From assembly GCF_023065955.2 (NCBI RefSeq), contig NW_026622841.1, positions 22,069,501 through 22,133,500 of the forward strand: 64,000 bases of DNA, given 5' to 3'. A program made the position numbers and the translations under genes. This document shows positions 11,443 through 24,164 of the stretch, piece by piece; the first letter of the stretch is position 1, and every line of letters starts with the position of its first letter. The DNA is from Ursus arctos. Its lineage: Eukaryota > Chordata > Mammalia > Carnivora > Ursidae. Below the pieces are notes generated by a model. That model did no database searches and was not told where the DNA came from. It saw only the letters and a list, made by a program, of their open reading frames with translations.

Positions 11443-12945
11443 CTTTAATCATTCTTAGTGTTGTACATATTTCCTTGACAGGGGCAGCTGGAAGCTTGGG
11501 GGAGGGACACAACATGTGTTGAAATTTGTGCTACTGCACCTCTTGGCCCCAGCCACTTCTAACCCCTGCTGCCTCCCTGAGTCACTGGGCAGGTGTAGCT
11601 TTTGGTTCTTCATTTATTTGCAAAGTCCCTGGACACTGGAAATCTGGAATCCCTATAAATTCTATACAACATAATAGATCTTAAGTCCAAGACTCTGAAC
11701 ACCTAGAATTGTAAGTGGCTATGAGAGCTTAATTGAGCTCACAAGTTACTTCTCTTCTGTAATCTATAAATATAGAGCCCTACTCACCAACTATGTTCTC
11801 TATTATTCTGGCATACCTCCAGCCCCTCAGGATCTATGCCCCAGAGGACGAGAGAACTGGAGGCCAACTGAGCCGCCAGCCACTCAGACACTGGAAAGGT
11901 GTGTGTTTATGCATCTTGCCAATGACCTTTTTTTTTTCCCCCTGCTCCCAAGGTGCTAGTTCCTCAACTCAATCACATTATAACCAATTGCTGTCTGCAT
12001 AATGTAAATTCAAACCATGTTCTCTAATTAATCTATTGTGTTCAATCCAATTTGCATTATAAGTTGTAGGAGCAATGCCTGTAATTGCCTTTTTCCATGG
12101 CTACGCTTATTAGAGACCTGTTTCAGAAAGGTGCTCTGAGTGAGAGATGCACTTCTAGTACAGTAACCTTGTCCTTTGGACAGCCTCTCCTCTGGCTGCT
12201 CTGAGGTTAATGGATCCTGAGTCTTAAGTTAAATTCTCTCTAGTTAGCAGCGTGTCTTCACAGTTTTGAGCAACTAGGTACAGATTAGTGGAAAACTGAG
12301 AGGAGCTAACTATACCAGAATGCTCCAACTTACCTTCCTAAGACCCAGGGTTGAATGTAAAGAGAATTTGGTCCTATCGCATAAAAAAAAGCATGCATCT
12401 GACTCAAAATCCTTTCCCCTGGAGAGCTTGACACTGTGTGTTGGGGGTGGGGGACGGGAGGCAGGAGTTTCTCACTCATGCTATTTCACACTCAGCCTCC
12501 AGCCAGTCATCACAATTGCTATTTAAGTGTACCTAGGGGCTTTGGCTCCAGGTAACCAGATCTCAAATCCAATTCTTTGGATTCACTTGTTCATCACTAG
12601 ATCTCAGTGTGCCCTGAGATCTCACTTTTGCAATGAGTCCAAGAAAAGTCACTGAATTTTCAGATTGACCCATATTTTTTGTTGTAAGGACTGGAACAAC
12701 TTCCAAGCTCTTAGCATGTCACTGTTGAAAAGAGAAGTATTTATATACAATTTGATATTTTTGTCATCTTCTATATTAATATCTTAGCCTTATTTGCCAA
12801 GTGAAACAAATGTTATGCTATTTGGTTTAATGTAAAGAACACTGTGCCAGTAGACTTACACTCTAGACCTTTCCTATGCCAGTGCCTCTAGGTCTCCATT
12901 TTCAAAATGTGAATCATCAACCATGAAAATGGCTTTACAATACAG
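11443..12945. other. Unique sequence, possible conserved block near 12000-12120
   Basis: No gene was recognised. Bases 12000-12120 are rich in homeodomain-type cores (ctaattaatc, gtaattgcc, gcttattag) and lack repeat signatures. A G-rich stretch at 12443-12463 (GGGGG-T-GGGGG-AC-GGG) could form a G-quadruplex. Confidence 0.4.
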
Positions 12946-12949
12946 AAAA

Positions 12950-13510
12950 TATCAAGCTTGGCCAGGACATGGGTGAGTCCAAAGTCTCATCATATACTGC
13001 TGGTGAGAGGTTAAATAGTGTTTGCCACTTCTGTAAAATGTTTGGTAGCTTATTCTAAATCTGAAAGCATGCATAGGCCCTATTACAACCCAGTGATTTT
13101 ACTCATAGGTATATAACAGGAAAAATAAAGTAAAATATGTTCCCAATAACACCATTACCATTTGTAATAGGCATGAGCAAAAACAACTCAAACGTCACTA
13201 GAATGGATAAATGAATTGTAGGGTACATATTGGAATATTATACAGTGATAAGAATTAAGGAAAATCTCACAAATACATACTACATAATTTTACATAGTTG
13301 TAGTTTAAGAGCAGGCAAAAGTAAGCTATCGTATTAGAGATCAGGACTGTGATTATCTGTTACGTTGAGGGTGTTGGTGATTGACCTGTTCCTTGGGCTG
13401 TTTACATGGAGTGTTCAATACATGAAGATCCAAGGAGCTATAGACTTAGGATCCTGTGCATTTCTTCCATATATATTATACTTCACTACAAAGTTTATAA
13501 GAACATGGAT
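12950..13510 (+). mobile_element. Old L1 3' fragment
   Basis: The order of ORF2 C-terminal signatures is preserved in decayed form: catatactgctggtgag, then acccagtgattttactc, then acgtcactagaatggataaatgaattg, then ggaatattatacagtg. A 3' UTR-like part follows, with tatacttcactacaaag. Divergence is high and no intact reading frame is left. Confidence 0.8.
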
Positions 13511-14279
13511 AATGGAGTCCAGCAATCTTGTTTGGTTCATGTTAGATTCTAGAGCAATGTATGTGAAAATGCTTTGAAAAATCCAGTGCAATAGTGATCT
13601 AATGAATTATTACTATCATCCTCCTCCTCACCATCATCTATTTCACATACTATTCATGCAGTATAACCCCAAGTAGTTGCCACCTTTCTAAATCAGAGAA
13701 GATTCTACCCTATTTGTCTTAGAAGAAATGAGAAATCTGATGTCAATTTGAACTGTCTCAGTACTCAGACTCTTGAATTCTCTCTTTTTACTGCAACATT
13801 TTATGGAACTAAAGGGTAACCTGAAGCCAATGTAAAAAAATGACTATCAGAATTACCTAGCACAAGTAATTAGACAAAGCCTCACTGGATAAGAAATATA
13901 GTCCTTCTCTACTCTACACAGGTGGCTTATTATTGTCACTTGTGCAAGAGAGTATGTTTTCTCCAGATCCTCTCCGGTCTCCCTCTCTGGCTTACCATAT
14001 GGAGGCTATTTGGATAACTCCTGGTGTTCAAGCCAATTTTGACAAAACCACTGATCCTTTGTGCAGTGTTTACCTTGTACCCCTTCTTTCACAATCCATG
14101 TAACCATTCTTAAAATGGTTCAATCTGCAGACTAAAAGCCAAGCCCTTTAAAAGAAGGGAAAATGTGCTAGATCAAAGTTATAAACAGCAAGAGGCACTT
14201 GGAATGGTAGAAAATGAGCTAATCGGATGCAAAAGTAAATGATTTAGTGGTAATTTTTAGCAGTAACATAGTATCTTAA
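13511..14279. other. Unique sequence, nothing recognised
   Basis: A short CT-rich triplet patch (catcctcctcctcaccatcatc) lies at 13617-13637. Otherwise there is no gene or repeat. Confidence 0.5.
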
Positions 14280-14415
14280 TGGTTGACTAAGGTCTTTCTC
14301 CCACCATACATTGTAAGTGCCATGAATGCAGGAATGAGACTGCATGCTGATCATTGCCTCCCTGGTGATTAAGCCCACTACCTAGTAGGTGCTCAAATGA
14401 GTGAATATGATAGCT
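14280..14415 (+). repeat. L2 3' end
   Basis: The L2 terminal pattern is readable: attgtaagtgccatgaatgcagg, then gatcattgcctccctgg, then acctagtaggtgctcaaatgagtgaat. No coding potential remains. Confidence 0.75.
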
Positions 14416-14534
14416 GACAGAAAGGAGGACGTTTGTATTCTTAAAACTATCATGCTGACAACTTATTAAGCCAATCATAGAAGCAAATATCAGTAAGCAG
14501 AAAGGGGGAAAAGCCCTATAAAAACATGATGATT

Positions 14535-15475
14535 AAAACAACCCACAGAATGGGAAAAAAAATTTGCAAATCATGTATCTGATAAGGGATTTGTATCTAG
14601 AAAACCTAAAGAATGATTACAATTCATTGATAAAAAGACAAATAATCTAATTTTTAGATGAACAGATTTGAATAGACATTTCTCCAAAAAAGATAACACA
14701 AATGGCTAATGTGTGGTGAAAAGACACTCATCATCAGCCACCAGAGAAACGCAAATCAAAACTACAATGAGATACCGACTTTACACTCACAAGGAAGGTT
14801 ATAATCCAAGAGACAGATAATAACAAGTGTTGGTGACAATGCGAAGAAATTGAAACCCTCATACATTTCTGGGAGGAAGTAAAACAATATGGCTGCTTTG
14901 GAAAACAGTCTGGCATTTCATTAAAAAGTTAAAGAGGCATACCATATGGCCTAGTAATTCTACTCCTACATATACGCCCAAGAGAAATGAAAACATATGT
15001 CCTCACAAAAACTTGAACAAAAATGTTCATAGCAGATTTATAACAGCTAAAAAGTAGGAAAATCTCCAAATGTCTGTCAACTGATGAATAAAATGTGGTA
15101 TATCCATATAGCGAAATACATTTGGCAATTTTAAAAATGAAACACTGTTACGCGCCACAATATGGATGAACCTTGAGATCAAGCTACATGAAAACAGACA
15201 GACCCAAAGGACCACCTATTGTAAGATTCCATTTTATAGGAAATATCTAAAATAGGATAAAAAAGAAAAATCAGTGGTTTCCTAGTGCTGGGAGTCAAGC
15301 GCAAGTGGATAACAGCTAAGGGAAATGGGCTTATTTTGGGGGTAATGGCAATGCTCTAAACTGTGGTGACAGATGAACAATTCTATGAATACCGTAAAAG
15401 TCACTGAACTGTACACTTTAAATGAGTCAGTTTCATGGTTTGTGAATTATATCTCAATAAAACTGTTCAAAGTAA
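14535..15475 (+). mobile_element. Old L1 3' end (L1M type)
   Basis: This is a 5'-truncated L1 covering the ORF2 C-terminus and 3' UTR. Bases 14540-14700 match the 'cacagaatgggaaaaaat' and 'gaacagatttgaatagacatttct' blocks. Bases 14745-14850 hold 'aaatcaaaactacaatgagatacc' and the cysteine-motif region, and 15080-15130 the 'gatgaataaaatgtggtatatcc' block. The 3' UTR ends with 'gtacactttaaatgagtc' and 'atctcaataaaactgttcaaa'. The 3' UTR style is that of an old mammalian L1M subfamily, distinct from the 1-4912 element. Confidence 0.9.
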
Positions 15476-16540
15476 ATTAAAAGTGTGATGACTAAGATGA
15501 GAGAACAGGCACTTCTAAGAATGACACTAGTAATACAGAGTAGTAAAAAAAAAAAAATCAATGAAAAAACTTCATGTATGTAATTAGCTATTTTGCCTAC
15601 AAAGGGCCTCAAATTAATCCTTGACTCAGGTAAGACTAATTCCTCCTAAAATTTGGGGGCTTATTTTTCCTACGTATATGCAACTGTAAATGGACAAAGA
15701 AAATATGAATAAATCAGGACACATAAAAGTAAATTATGATAAACCCTTTAGTACAGATTCTAATTTAATCATGCAAAACCAGGATCTGGAAGTCAGAGAA
15801 ATTAACTTCTCAGGAAAAAGCATCTCCTAGCCAGTCCACGGCAATCACAACACCTCTTCTGCCAGAATGTATTTTCCTTCTCCAGGTAGGTCTCTCAAAT
15901 AGACTCAAATATTCCATTAAGAGCATTTCCCTTTATGCACTCCTTTGTAGTTCAGTCATTGTTGCTGATACAATACTAAGAGACCTTTTCTTTAAGTCAG
16001 ACTTCCACTTATTATGAAAGCGTGAGACAAAGAGCATGTCCACAAGTCTGACAATTTCTAGTCATTTTTTCCAGACGTGCCTGCCATTGTTAGCTTTCTT
16101 TCACACATAAAATGTCTCTGGAGTTATGACAAAGCATAATGTTTCCCATCTCCTAGCTTGAAGAATATAGGAGTTTTATATTCTTTATATTCTTTATATT
16201 TTTACTACACCACTCTGTCTCATCACCAATAAATGGGCCAACTAGACCATCTAAGACATAAGTATCAAAAAGACACAGCAAGCTTAAAAATGTGGGCAAT
16301 TTTTTGGTGTCAAAAGTTCTAATTCAGTGGCAGCCCTCAGTCACAACTAAATCACAACTTGAGAATGAGTTGGGCAGTGGGAGATTCGACCAACAGTAGT
16401 AGGATGACAGGTAAGATGCTGTACCCAACCTCTCCCCGTGCCTTTTATAGCCCAGTATCCTACTAAGATATGAAGATCAGACAACTAATCCTTTTCAGGA
16501 AATTCCCTTTTACCAGCAAACTTTAAGGCCAAGACCTATA
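15476..16540. other. Unique sequence with a short tandem repeat
   Basis: A 12-A run is at 15545-15557. Bases 16174-16202 contain three near-copies of tatattcttt. No gene was recognised. Confidence 0.5.
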
Positions 16541-17080
16541 CAAATCACATATTGCCACAACAAAATGCTGCCTAACAAACCCCAAAATTCAGTGTCTTAA
16601 AACAATAAGCATTTATCCTCATACTAATGGGTCTGCTGATTGGCCACGGTGGCTCTGCTTCATTTTAGGGTTGGTCTGCAGATCTCATTCTTGGGCCAGG
16701 GCTGGAGAAGCAGCAACAACATGAGGCATGTCCCTCTCATGGAGGAAGTCAAAATCCCCCAGAAAGTTGGGCAGAAACATGTGAATTTTTTTTTTAAGAT
16801 TTTATTTATTTACTTGACAGAGAGGGAGAGAGATCACAAGTAGGCAGAGCAGCAGACAGAGGGAGAAGGAGAAGCAGGCTCCCAGCCAAGCAGAGAGCCT
16901 GATTCAGGGCTCCATCCCAGGACCCTGGGATCATGACCTGAGCTGTAGGCAGACGCTTAACCGACTGAGCCCCCCAGGTGTCCCACGTGTGAAGATTCTT
17001 AAAGCTTTGGCTCAAAACTGTCACTGTTGCCTGTGGTGAAACCCCACATCAGTGGGGTGAGTACAGACCTCCCATACAAG
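16541..17080. repeat. Ancient dispersed repeat of unresolved class, interrupted by a SINE
   Basis: Text such as ctgcctaacaaaccccaaaattcag followed by gtgtcttaaaacaataagca resembles an old mammalian repeat in which 'aaaatcagtggcttaaaacaac' is the hallmark. I could not decide between a DNA transposon and an LTR. The sequence continues after the SINE at 16786-16984. Confidence 0.5.
16786..16984 (-). mobile_element. SINEC element
   Basis: Reverse-oriented: tail (poly-T, then aagattttatttatttac), purine-rich body, B box (ccctgggatcatgacc), and head aaccgactgagccccccagg. The TSDs are acatgtgaa (16777-16785) and acgtgtgaa (16985-16993), with one mismatch. Confidence 0.95.
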
Positions 17081-18164
17081 TTGTGTGATGGAAGTAAATA
17101 TTTGCTAGTGATAATTTAATTTGCGTGCTCAAAGACCAGTACTGGCTGTCAGAGTCATGCTTCAGCGTATCAGGAATGATACCATCTCCGTATCTACCAA
17201 TAATTGAGGGAAAAGAGTCTGGCTAATTTGAGATAATAATCCACGACAGAAGAAAACTCCTTTATGGCCTTTATAATCACCACTTAGTTCTTCTGACATT
17301 TCAAAAGGTATACAATCCAATGCTTGTAGGATTTGGGTTAGGAAATATTTGAGGAACGATACCCTCCTGTGTGGTCTGATGACAGTCTATTTGGTATTTT
17401 TTTCCCTGTGAACTTACTTTAGAAAATATTTCTACATTATTTAAAGCTATAGATTATAAGGGCATATGTAAGGGATATTCAGAGTCATAGATCACAGAAG
17501 TTTATTTCTCTAGAGAATTGCTATAAGGATAGTTTAGCTCATTAGTGACTGCCCAGATATCACTGGGGCATTGCAATTGAGTATTAGAACACAAATGCTT
17601 CCCATAACTTGGAATGAATTATTTCCAATATTTAAAGGCAACTCCTTACTATGGATGCTTTATAGCATAATGAGATCTTAACTCTACCTGATTAAATGCA
17701 CTGGTAAATCAACATTATTGAAAAGTACCAGTGACATGAATCATTTTCCAAATTGCCACAATAGCGAGAATGTCTATTTGTCTAAAGAAGAAAGGGAAAA
17801 ACAAACAGAACAAAAAGGGACAAATGATAGGTCACACGAAGATTTACCACAGGACTGCACTGTCTTGAGAGCTATTGACAAATCCACAAGGTGATGGATA
17901 AAATTCACTAGGATGGAACACCAGCATGCATAAATGCAGTAAATGGTGAGTGTTCTCATTTATCTTTGACTTCTAGAGATGGACAAAATAGTACAGTGAA
18001 GCACATGACACCAAAATGTAAAGACCCTAGAACACGGTTTATACCATATGATCTTCTATTTTTTTTTTAATTTCTCTGTTTGTCTTGAGTTCACAACTAC
18101 ATGTCAAGCACATTAAGGGCCATGCCATTGGTATTATAACATTTAACACTACCGGTTATCTTAC
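17081..18164. other. Unique sequence, nothing recognised
   Basis: No gene, RNA or repeat was identified. Confidence 0.5.
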
Positions 18165-18390
18165 ATTGGACAGCGCCCTATATGCTTTACATAGATCAAG
18201 TCAGTTGATTTTCATGATTGCCTCATATAGTAACTTTCATTATTTTCCCATTTTACTAGAGGAGAAAAACAAGAAACAAGGCCTAAAACTTGTCCAAGAT
18301 CACACACAACGAAGTAGCAGAGCTGGAATCTGGACCTAGCCCTTCTGACTCGGGAGTCCATGATCCTAACTACTCTGCTAGGCTGGTGTC
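18165..18390 (-). repeat. MIR SINE, nearly full length
   Basis: The antisense MIR order is complete: gattttcatgattgcctcat, cattttactagaggagaaa, aacttgtccaagatcacac, gtagcagagctggaatctgg, and ccatgatcctaactactctgc, which corresponds to the tRNA-like head. It is one of the clearest MIRs in the window. Confidence 0.88.
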
Positions 18391-18671
18391 TGCTCTCCTA
18401 GATCCCCTACAGTGAGCTAATAGCTATATGCCGGCCAAAGAGGATCTCTTGATACATTCTTGAGATTCTTACAAATAAAAATAAACAAACAAACCAAAAT
18501 TAACATTTTCCCTCATGTTCTTATAATTCCCTACATCTCTACCTCAAAGTCTTCTATTGGACTCAGACCCCTGCACCTCCCTCTACTCATCTTTGTAAGA
18601 AATGCCAATTATGTTTCACATACTATGCCTGGAAATTCTGTTCAAAAGGATTCTGTGGCTGCATTCTGGCT

Positions 18672-18675
<4 letters not shown>

Positions 18676-18706
<31 letters not shown>
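18676..18706. repeat. Poly-A tract, 31 bases
   Basis: An uninterrupted A run. The upstream sequence does not look like a SINE or an L1 3' end, so whether it is a retroposed tail is unknown. Confidence 0.97.
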
Positions 18707-18709
<3 letters not shown>

Positions 18710-18960
18710 CTTTAATCAATTAGCAGTATCTGCCATGGTATAATAGTCTACACACCAGTAGTAAAATACTATTTGACTCTCTTTCAGAATGTTGACTCTA
18801 AATGGCACCATTAGTGATCTTCCTCCTAATCCTAATGTTTGTCCTTGCTCTATTTATAACACGCCACTGTAAATACTACAGAAAATTGCTGTGCAATTTA
18901 GCCGAATGAACACAGACTTTAAAATTACTAGATGTAGGATTCAATTCGTATTTAGGGGGG

Positions 18961-18998
18961 TGTGTGTGTGTGTGTGTGTGTATTTGTGTGTTTGTGTA
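18961..18998. repeat. (TG)n microsatellite
   Basis: Ten perfect TG units precede tatttgtgtgtttgtgt. The tract is preceded by a G6 run. Confidence 0.95.
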
Positions 18999-19267
18999 CA
19001 CATATATGAAACCCCTCAACTTCTCTAAATAACATGGAGTACTTATGAGTTAATAATAAGGCAAAAGACAGCAAGCTTTGTCTATAAAGGCCGAGATAGT
19101 ATATATTTTAGACTCTATGAGCCATAGTTAGCTGACAAGTGAAATTAAGGAATGTGAAAGCATAGTCTACCTATGCAGTCAAGAATGTTAATTTTTCTTC
19201 AATGCTTAGACATTCATTTTTTTATTATAAGACATTGAAATAATTTATTTCATTTAAAATGCAAACA

Positions 19268-19999
19268 TATAAAATCAAAAACACAAGGAACAACAAGTGT
19301 TAGCAAGGATGTGGAGAGAAAGGAACTCTTGTGTACTGTTGGTGGGACTGCAAACTGGTGCAGCCACTGTGGAAAACAGTGTGGAGGTTCCTCAAAAAGT
19401 TAAAAATAGAGCTATCCTACGATCCAGTAATCACTGGGGAGTGTGATTACTACCCAAAAAATACAAAAACACTAATTCAAAAAGATACATGCACCCCTTT
19501 GTTTACTGTAACATTATTTACTATAGCCAAATTAAGGAAGCAGGCCAAGTGGCTATCAATAGATGAATAAAGATGTGATATATATCTCTACACACACACA
19601 ATGGAGTATTACTCAGCCATAAAAAAGAATGAAATTTTGCCATCTGCATCAACATGGATGGAGCTAGTAAGTATAATGCTAAGTGAAATAGGTCAGTCAG
19701 AATAAGACAAATACATGATTTCACTCATATGTGGAACTTAAACAAAACAAAGGAGCAAAGGGAAAAAAAAAAAAGGACGAACCAAGAAACAGACTACAAA
19801 CAGGTGGTTACAAGAGAGAAGATGGATGGGGGGATGGGTGAGATAGGTGATGGGGATTAAAGCATATACCTATCATGATGAGCACTATGTATAGAACTGG
19901 TGAATCACTATATCATATACCTGAAACTAATATAACACTAGGTTAATAACTATACTGGAACTGACATAAAAAACTTAAACAATTTAAAAATAAAATTAA
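19268..19999 (+). mobile_element. 5'-truncated L1 with clear TSDs
   Basis: The insert begins within the ORF2 C-terminus (tgttggtgggactgcaaactgg) and retains most of the region after the cysteine motif in frame at 19331-19436. It runs through the actcagccataaaaaagaatg block and the 3' UTR (gagcactatgtatag, then tatcatatacctgaaac) to an A-rich tail. The 12-bp TSDs aaaatgcaaaca at 19256-19267 and 20000-20011 define it precisely. Relative to the 1-4912 element its 3' UTR is of a different, older subfamily. Confidence 0.97.
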
Positions 20000-20011
20000 A
20001 AAATGCAAACA

Positions 20012-20394
20012 CAGCTTAGTGATCTATAATAAATTATTGTTAATCAATGACTTAATATGAATATGTCAATCATACTTAAGAACAAATCTCATTGAAGAGA
20101 GGTCAAATATTTTTGATTGTGTAATTCTTCAGTAATTTTTTCTTACCTCCCAGTATAGATACATATTTATAAGTTATATGCATCACAACTCCATCATTTT
20201 TTGTACCTTACAAACATACACAAAATATAGATTATTTAAGAATAAAGACTGAAAGAAGCTCCAATGTCGCCCTGCCATGTTCCTTGAATGATTGGAGACC
20301 ACTACCCTACAGAATGGGGAGGAGAATGAGCACTTCCTATTGTTAGCTGGGTGGGAGTATTAGGTACACAGTTCTCTCAACCAGCCAGTATGAA
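20012..20394. other. Unique sequence, nothing recognised
   Basis: AT-rich with no gene or named repeat. Confidence 0.5.
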
Positions 20395-20525
20395 AGGTAT
20401 TACTAAATTATTACCCTGTTTTGCTACTGAGAACCCCAAAGAGTAAATAACTTCCGAGACCATAGCTAGTAAGTGGCTATCTGAATACATCTCTGTATGA
20501 ATCCCAAAGTCTTGTGCTTCTTTTA
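20395..20525 (-). repeat. MIR SINE fragment
   Basis: Antisense MIR core: gctactgagaaccccaaagagtaaataactt, then gagaccatagctagtaagtgg, then ctgtatgaatcccaaagtcttgtgctt. The blocks are in canonical order. Confidence 0.75.
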
Positions 20526-21643
20526 CAAGATAATAAAGGGGACAAAAATTGAAGCATCTCCTAGAGAGACCATGTCTGAAGGGAACATCAAAGGAATGAC
20601 CCTGCAGGCGCAGGTTCCATACACAGGGAATACTATAACTGTGTTGGAATACTATAAACTGAATACTATAAACTCAGGTTGGAAATAACCTGAGTGGGGG
20701 TGTGTTGATAAATGTTTAGCTACAGGCTCTCTAGAAGTGAGAAGTACCCTTGATTTGTAGCATTTGCCGATTACTGAGATGTTCACGATAGGCTTCCATG
20801 AGCCCATAGGGGCTGGCCCCACTACCAATGAACCTGGGACAGGCCATCTGGGTACAAGGATGAAAGGGAGCCAGCTCTGAGGAAAGTGTTGAACCAATAA
20901 GCCCATCTTTGCTTTGCTCACGCCCAGGTAACAAAACTGTCACTTAAACACTAGGTTTCTTCCCCTGCTGAGGATGGGGCACCAAATACACAAGTTAAGA
21001 AGAGAAAAATAGAGTCTCGGGCATTCCTTAACTATTTGACATGAGAAAAGGCTGCTTAATGTCCATATCTCATGGCCTTAGAACAGCATTGGGTCTACTG
21101 TGCATTACAGACAGGGTAATGTTGGCTTCTCCTTCCTGGTTATTCTAATTATTCATTGAACATGGAAGATAAGAGGGAAAAATTAATTCTCATCTTATGA
21201 ATCACAATGTGTTTTTTAAATACCATTGCTTCTATACAAAGAAATATATATAAAATATTCACGCAAACATATCATCTTGTAATTACTGTATTTACCTCAG
21301 TACAATACCATTAGCACCAACTTATAAAAACTGAGATGCCCATGTGACCTCAATGTCTAGAAAATGTGGCTGGTTACTTCCAGAAAAACCTAGAAACTAC
21401 TTAAGGCAACTTCTTATTACATGATTCTTTTAAGTACTTTTAAATGTTAAATAAATGAAATTGTCCTATGTTCTCAGACAGTGCCAAATGGAGTATGCAT
21501 ATAGGATACAGGATTTATCTTCACAGAGAGACAGCGGAACCAGGTATATTCTTGTACCCCGTTCCATGTCCAAGCACAACTCCAATCCCCCCCTACCAGT
21601 CCCAGACCCCTGGAAGACAAAAACATGCTCCATAGAAATGCAA
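20526..21643. other. Unique sequence with short tandem copies and an unnamed repeat
   Basis: Three near-copies of gaatactataaact lie at 20628-20640, 20648-20660 and 20661-20674. Bases 20745-20835 share a diverged motif set with 6880-6955 (ggcttccatgagcc, gggctggcccca). No gene was recognised. Confidence 0.45.
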
Positions 21644-21690
21644 AGGAAAAAAAAAACAAAAACAAAACAACAACAACAACAAAAAAAAAA
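21644..21690. repeat. A-rich / (CAA)n tract
   Basis: The order is A10, then caaaaacaaaacaacaacaac, then A10. Open frames crossing it are low-complexity artefacts. Confidence 0.9.
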
Positions 21691-21859
21691 CCACCTCTCC
21701 CGGCTTTCCCAAATCATTTGCAAGAGGCAGATGAAGCAGAAAATCATGGACTTCTATCTGGCACCTCTACATGACTGCTGTACCCCACCCTCCTTGCTCT
21801 TCATAATTCTTTACATTTGTAATGGGATTCATGCTTTTCCAAGTGTTTTTCAAGTACAT

Positions 21860-22110
21860 CTGTATTACAGAATCTCAGTGTTGGAAGTTGTTTCAAGTCA
21901 TCCCACCCAAACACCTGCCAAGCCTTGAGTGCCCTTGACATTAGCTCCTGTGTGTGACTCACAGTGACCCAGCGGGGGTGGAAAGGACACATGTTCATGC
22001 CCCCATTTCGTAGATAAAGAAACAAGACCACATGGAAAGGCAGTGGCAGTGCCTGTACGGCAGGTCAGGTCTCTGGAACTCTGAGGCAGTACTGATCCTT
22101 CTCTCAAATC
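21860..22110 (+). repeat. Possible ancient CR1/L3- or MIR-like fragment
   Basis: The sequence has acagaatctcagtgttggaagttg, then a degraded pairing 'cccccatttcgtagataaagaaac', which resembles the old 'cagaatctcagagctggaaggg ... cattttacagatgaggaaac' mammalian repeat. The family is uncertain. Confidence 0.45.
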
Positions 22111-22324
22111 TCAGATTTCCATGCAGATAGAAGAACCATTAACCTGGATTGTCTCTGAACCCTTATGAAAATATCCAATGCCCCTCAGTCCTCTGACAGC
22201 GGAGTGAGGAATCCCAAAACAGTACAAAGACACAGTTGGCCATCCCTGCCCTTCCTAACCTGTGGCTTTATTCCCCTCTCCCCATCGCATTCCACTGTCT
22301 GTGCAAAACAGGAGGCTTTGTGCC

Positions 22325-22530
22325 CTGGGCCTGAATTCCAGATCCACCCCTTGCTATTAGCCTTATGACCTTGGGTAAGTTACTTTGTCCCCTGTCAGTC
22401 CATTCTCTCATCTATGAAATGTGGTCGATAATACTTCACTGGTGATTCTGAGAAGGAAATGTGATGAGGAATGTAAGCACTTACCTCTAGGCCTGGCACA
22501 CAGGAAGGACTCCACAAATGCAAGCCACCT
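22325..22530 (+). repeat. MIR SINE
   Basis: Sense MIR order: cctgaattccagatccacccc, accttgggtaagttactttg, ttctctcatctatgaaatgtgg, gtaagcacttacctctaggcctggcacac. It overlaps short chance open frames. Confidence 0.85.
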
Positions 22531-24164
22531 CCCTCAGACAAGTCTGCAGAGGGGTAGACTCACCAGCTCCAGCCGCAGAGTCACAGAAAGTTGTTACAGA
22601 AGAGCGTGGGCAGGAAACCATGCAGCTTAATTTCCTTTTAAACGATTGGCAAATAAGTGTTTTCTAACTCCATTATTAATATCATTATTGAAATAAAATG
22701 TGTTGCATTAATGTGTTCCATTGTACAGAGACAAAACTGCTACCCTAAAGGCGGAAAAAGGAGAAGTCAACAACAGATGATAAAGAGGAACATAGGGATG
22801 ATGTTTAGTAGATTTGCTCCCCTTTGCCAATAAATAAGAGCTATTTTATGTGGTTCCTCAATTCTAATCTTATATTTCTTGCCAGTCTCACTGAGTTCCC
22901 AGAGGGGAGCCATCCTACTGTTGACATTTAATAATGCCGAACAATAATCGAGGGCTCATTAGGCCAGAGGAGGCTGGAGGAAGTGTTCAGTATCAGCTGC
23001 TTCTGGGTAGAGTCCCATTTAAACCATCTTAGAGGGAGGAGACTCTATGCCATTTTTAAAGCTGGGGTGAGAAAGAAAAGTCACAGCCAACGCTCCAATT
23101 GTGAATAAAAGAGGCTGAGGACAGTGGTAATATTGCTTTGTGTATGGGCTAGGAAGGCTGAGGACAGGTGGAACTCAGAACTTCAGCTTGACCTTGAAGG
23201 AAGAATAAAATTTGCAGAAGCTGAGAGGAGTTTAGGTGCGGTCGACATTGGTGCAGTGATGAGAATGTACATCTTGCTCGAGGCACAAACAAACTACACA
23301 AGTTACTACTTCAGTTTCCTTTTTCCAGGTTAAAATACTTCTCTTGGCACATAGGACAAAGGTTGAAATAGGATTTTTCCCATTTGCAGAGGTGAAAACT
23401 TATATTACCCAAGGAAGTCCTTTCTCTTCCCTCCACTCAAAGCTTTACCAAGTGGTCTCCACATCCCTAACCTGCAAACTGCATAATTCCCCTCTCTGTC
23501 CTTCCCCAGAAAAGCTGGGGCCCTGCAAGCATATAGCTATCTATTATCCATGCATCTTGCATCTCTAATGGCAGTAAATCGCACTGGGCCAAAACACTTA
23601 GACAACTGGAGGCCTATGTTGGTTTTTAAGAAGGGGAGCTTCTGATAAACTGAATTTTCGGCTCAGAATTAGTAAGTTGAACACCTGACACTGAAAATCC
23701 TTCAGGTAATGATTAAGTCCATCTATTTGAATGGACAGGTTAGTGAAGGGAATGGAATCCTCTCTTGGTCATCTGGGAAGCCAGAGATCCTTAAATTAAT
23801 CATTTGAGTATCTAGTATCATTGCCTCACACTGGACAGACTGAAAGCTGAGTCCATGACAAATCTCAAGAAATCAAGAGGAACTACTGCTCTTCTTCTTT
23901 CCTTTTAAAAAATAAATTTATGATACCAATTTGTTTTCATATGACAGGTCTCTTTCCCATGCAATAAAAGAAAAAATAGTTAATATGATTTTTAGAACCT
24001 GGAGTATGGCTAATCAGGGCTTTACTATATTTTACAATCTCCTCAAAAGTCAAGACCTTAAATTTACTTTTCAATGTATCTACCCTCAACATATGGCATG
24101 CACAGTAGCTAAGAGATATTACTTATTATAGTAATACTTCATTTATCTCTTATATGACTTATTT
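22531..24164. other. Unique sequence, candidate conserved patch 22620-22720
   Basis: Bases 22620-22720 (aatttccttttaaacg, ccattattaatatcattattg) are repeat-free and rich in AT-core motifs of the kind seen in conserved noncoding DNA. The rest shows no gene or repeat. Confidence 0.4.

Larger units (their letters stand above)
18391..19255. other. Unique sequence with homopolymer and TG microsatellite
   Basis: A 31-base poly-A is at 18676-18706 with no element recognisable before it. A (TG)n run covers 18961-18981 and continues imperfectly to about 18998. No gene was recognised. Confidence 0.6.
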
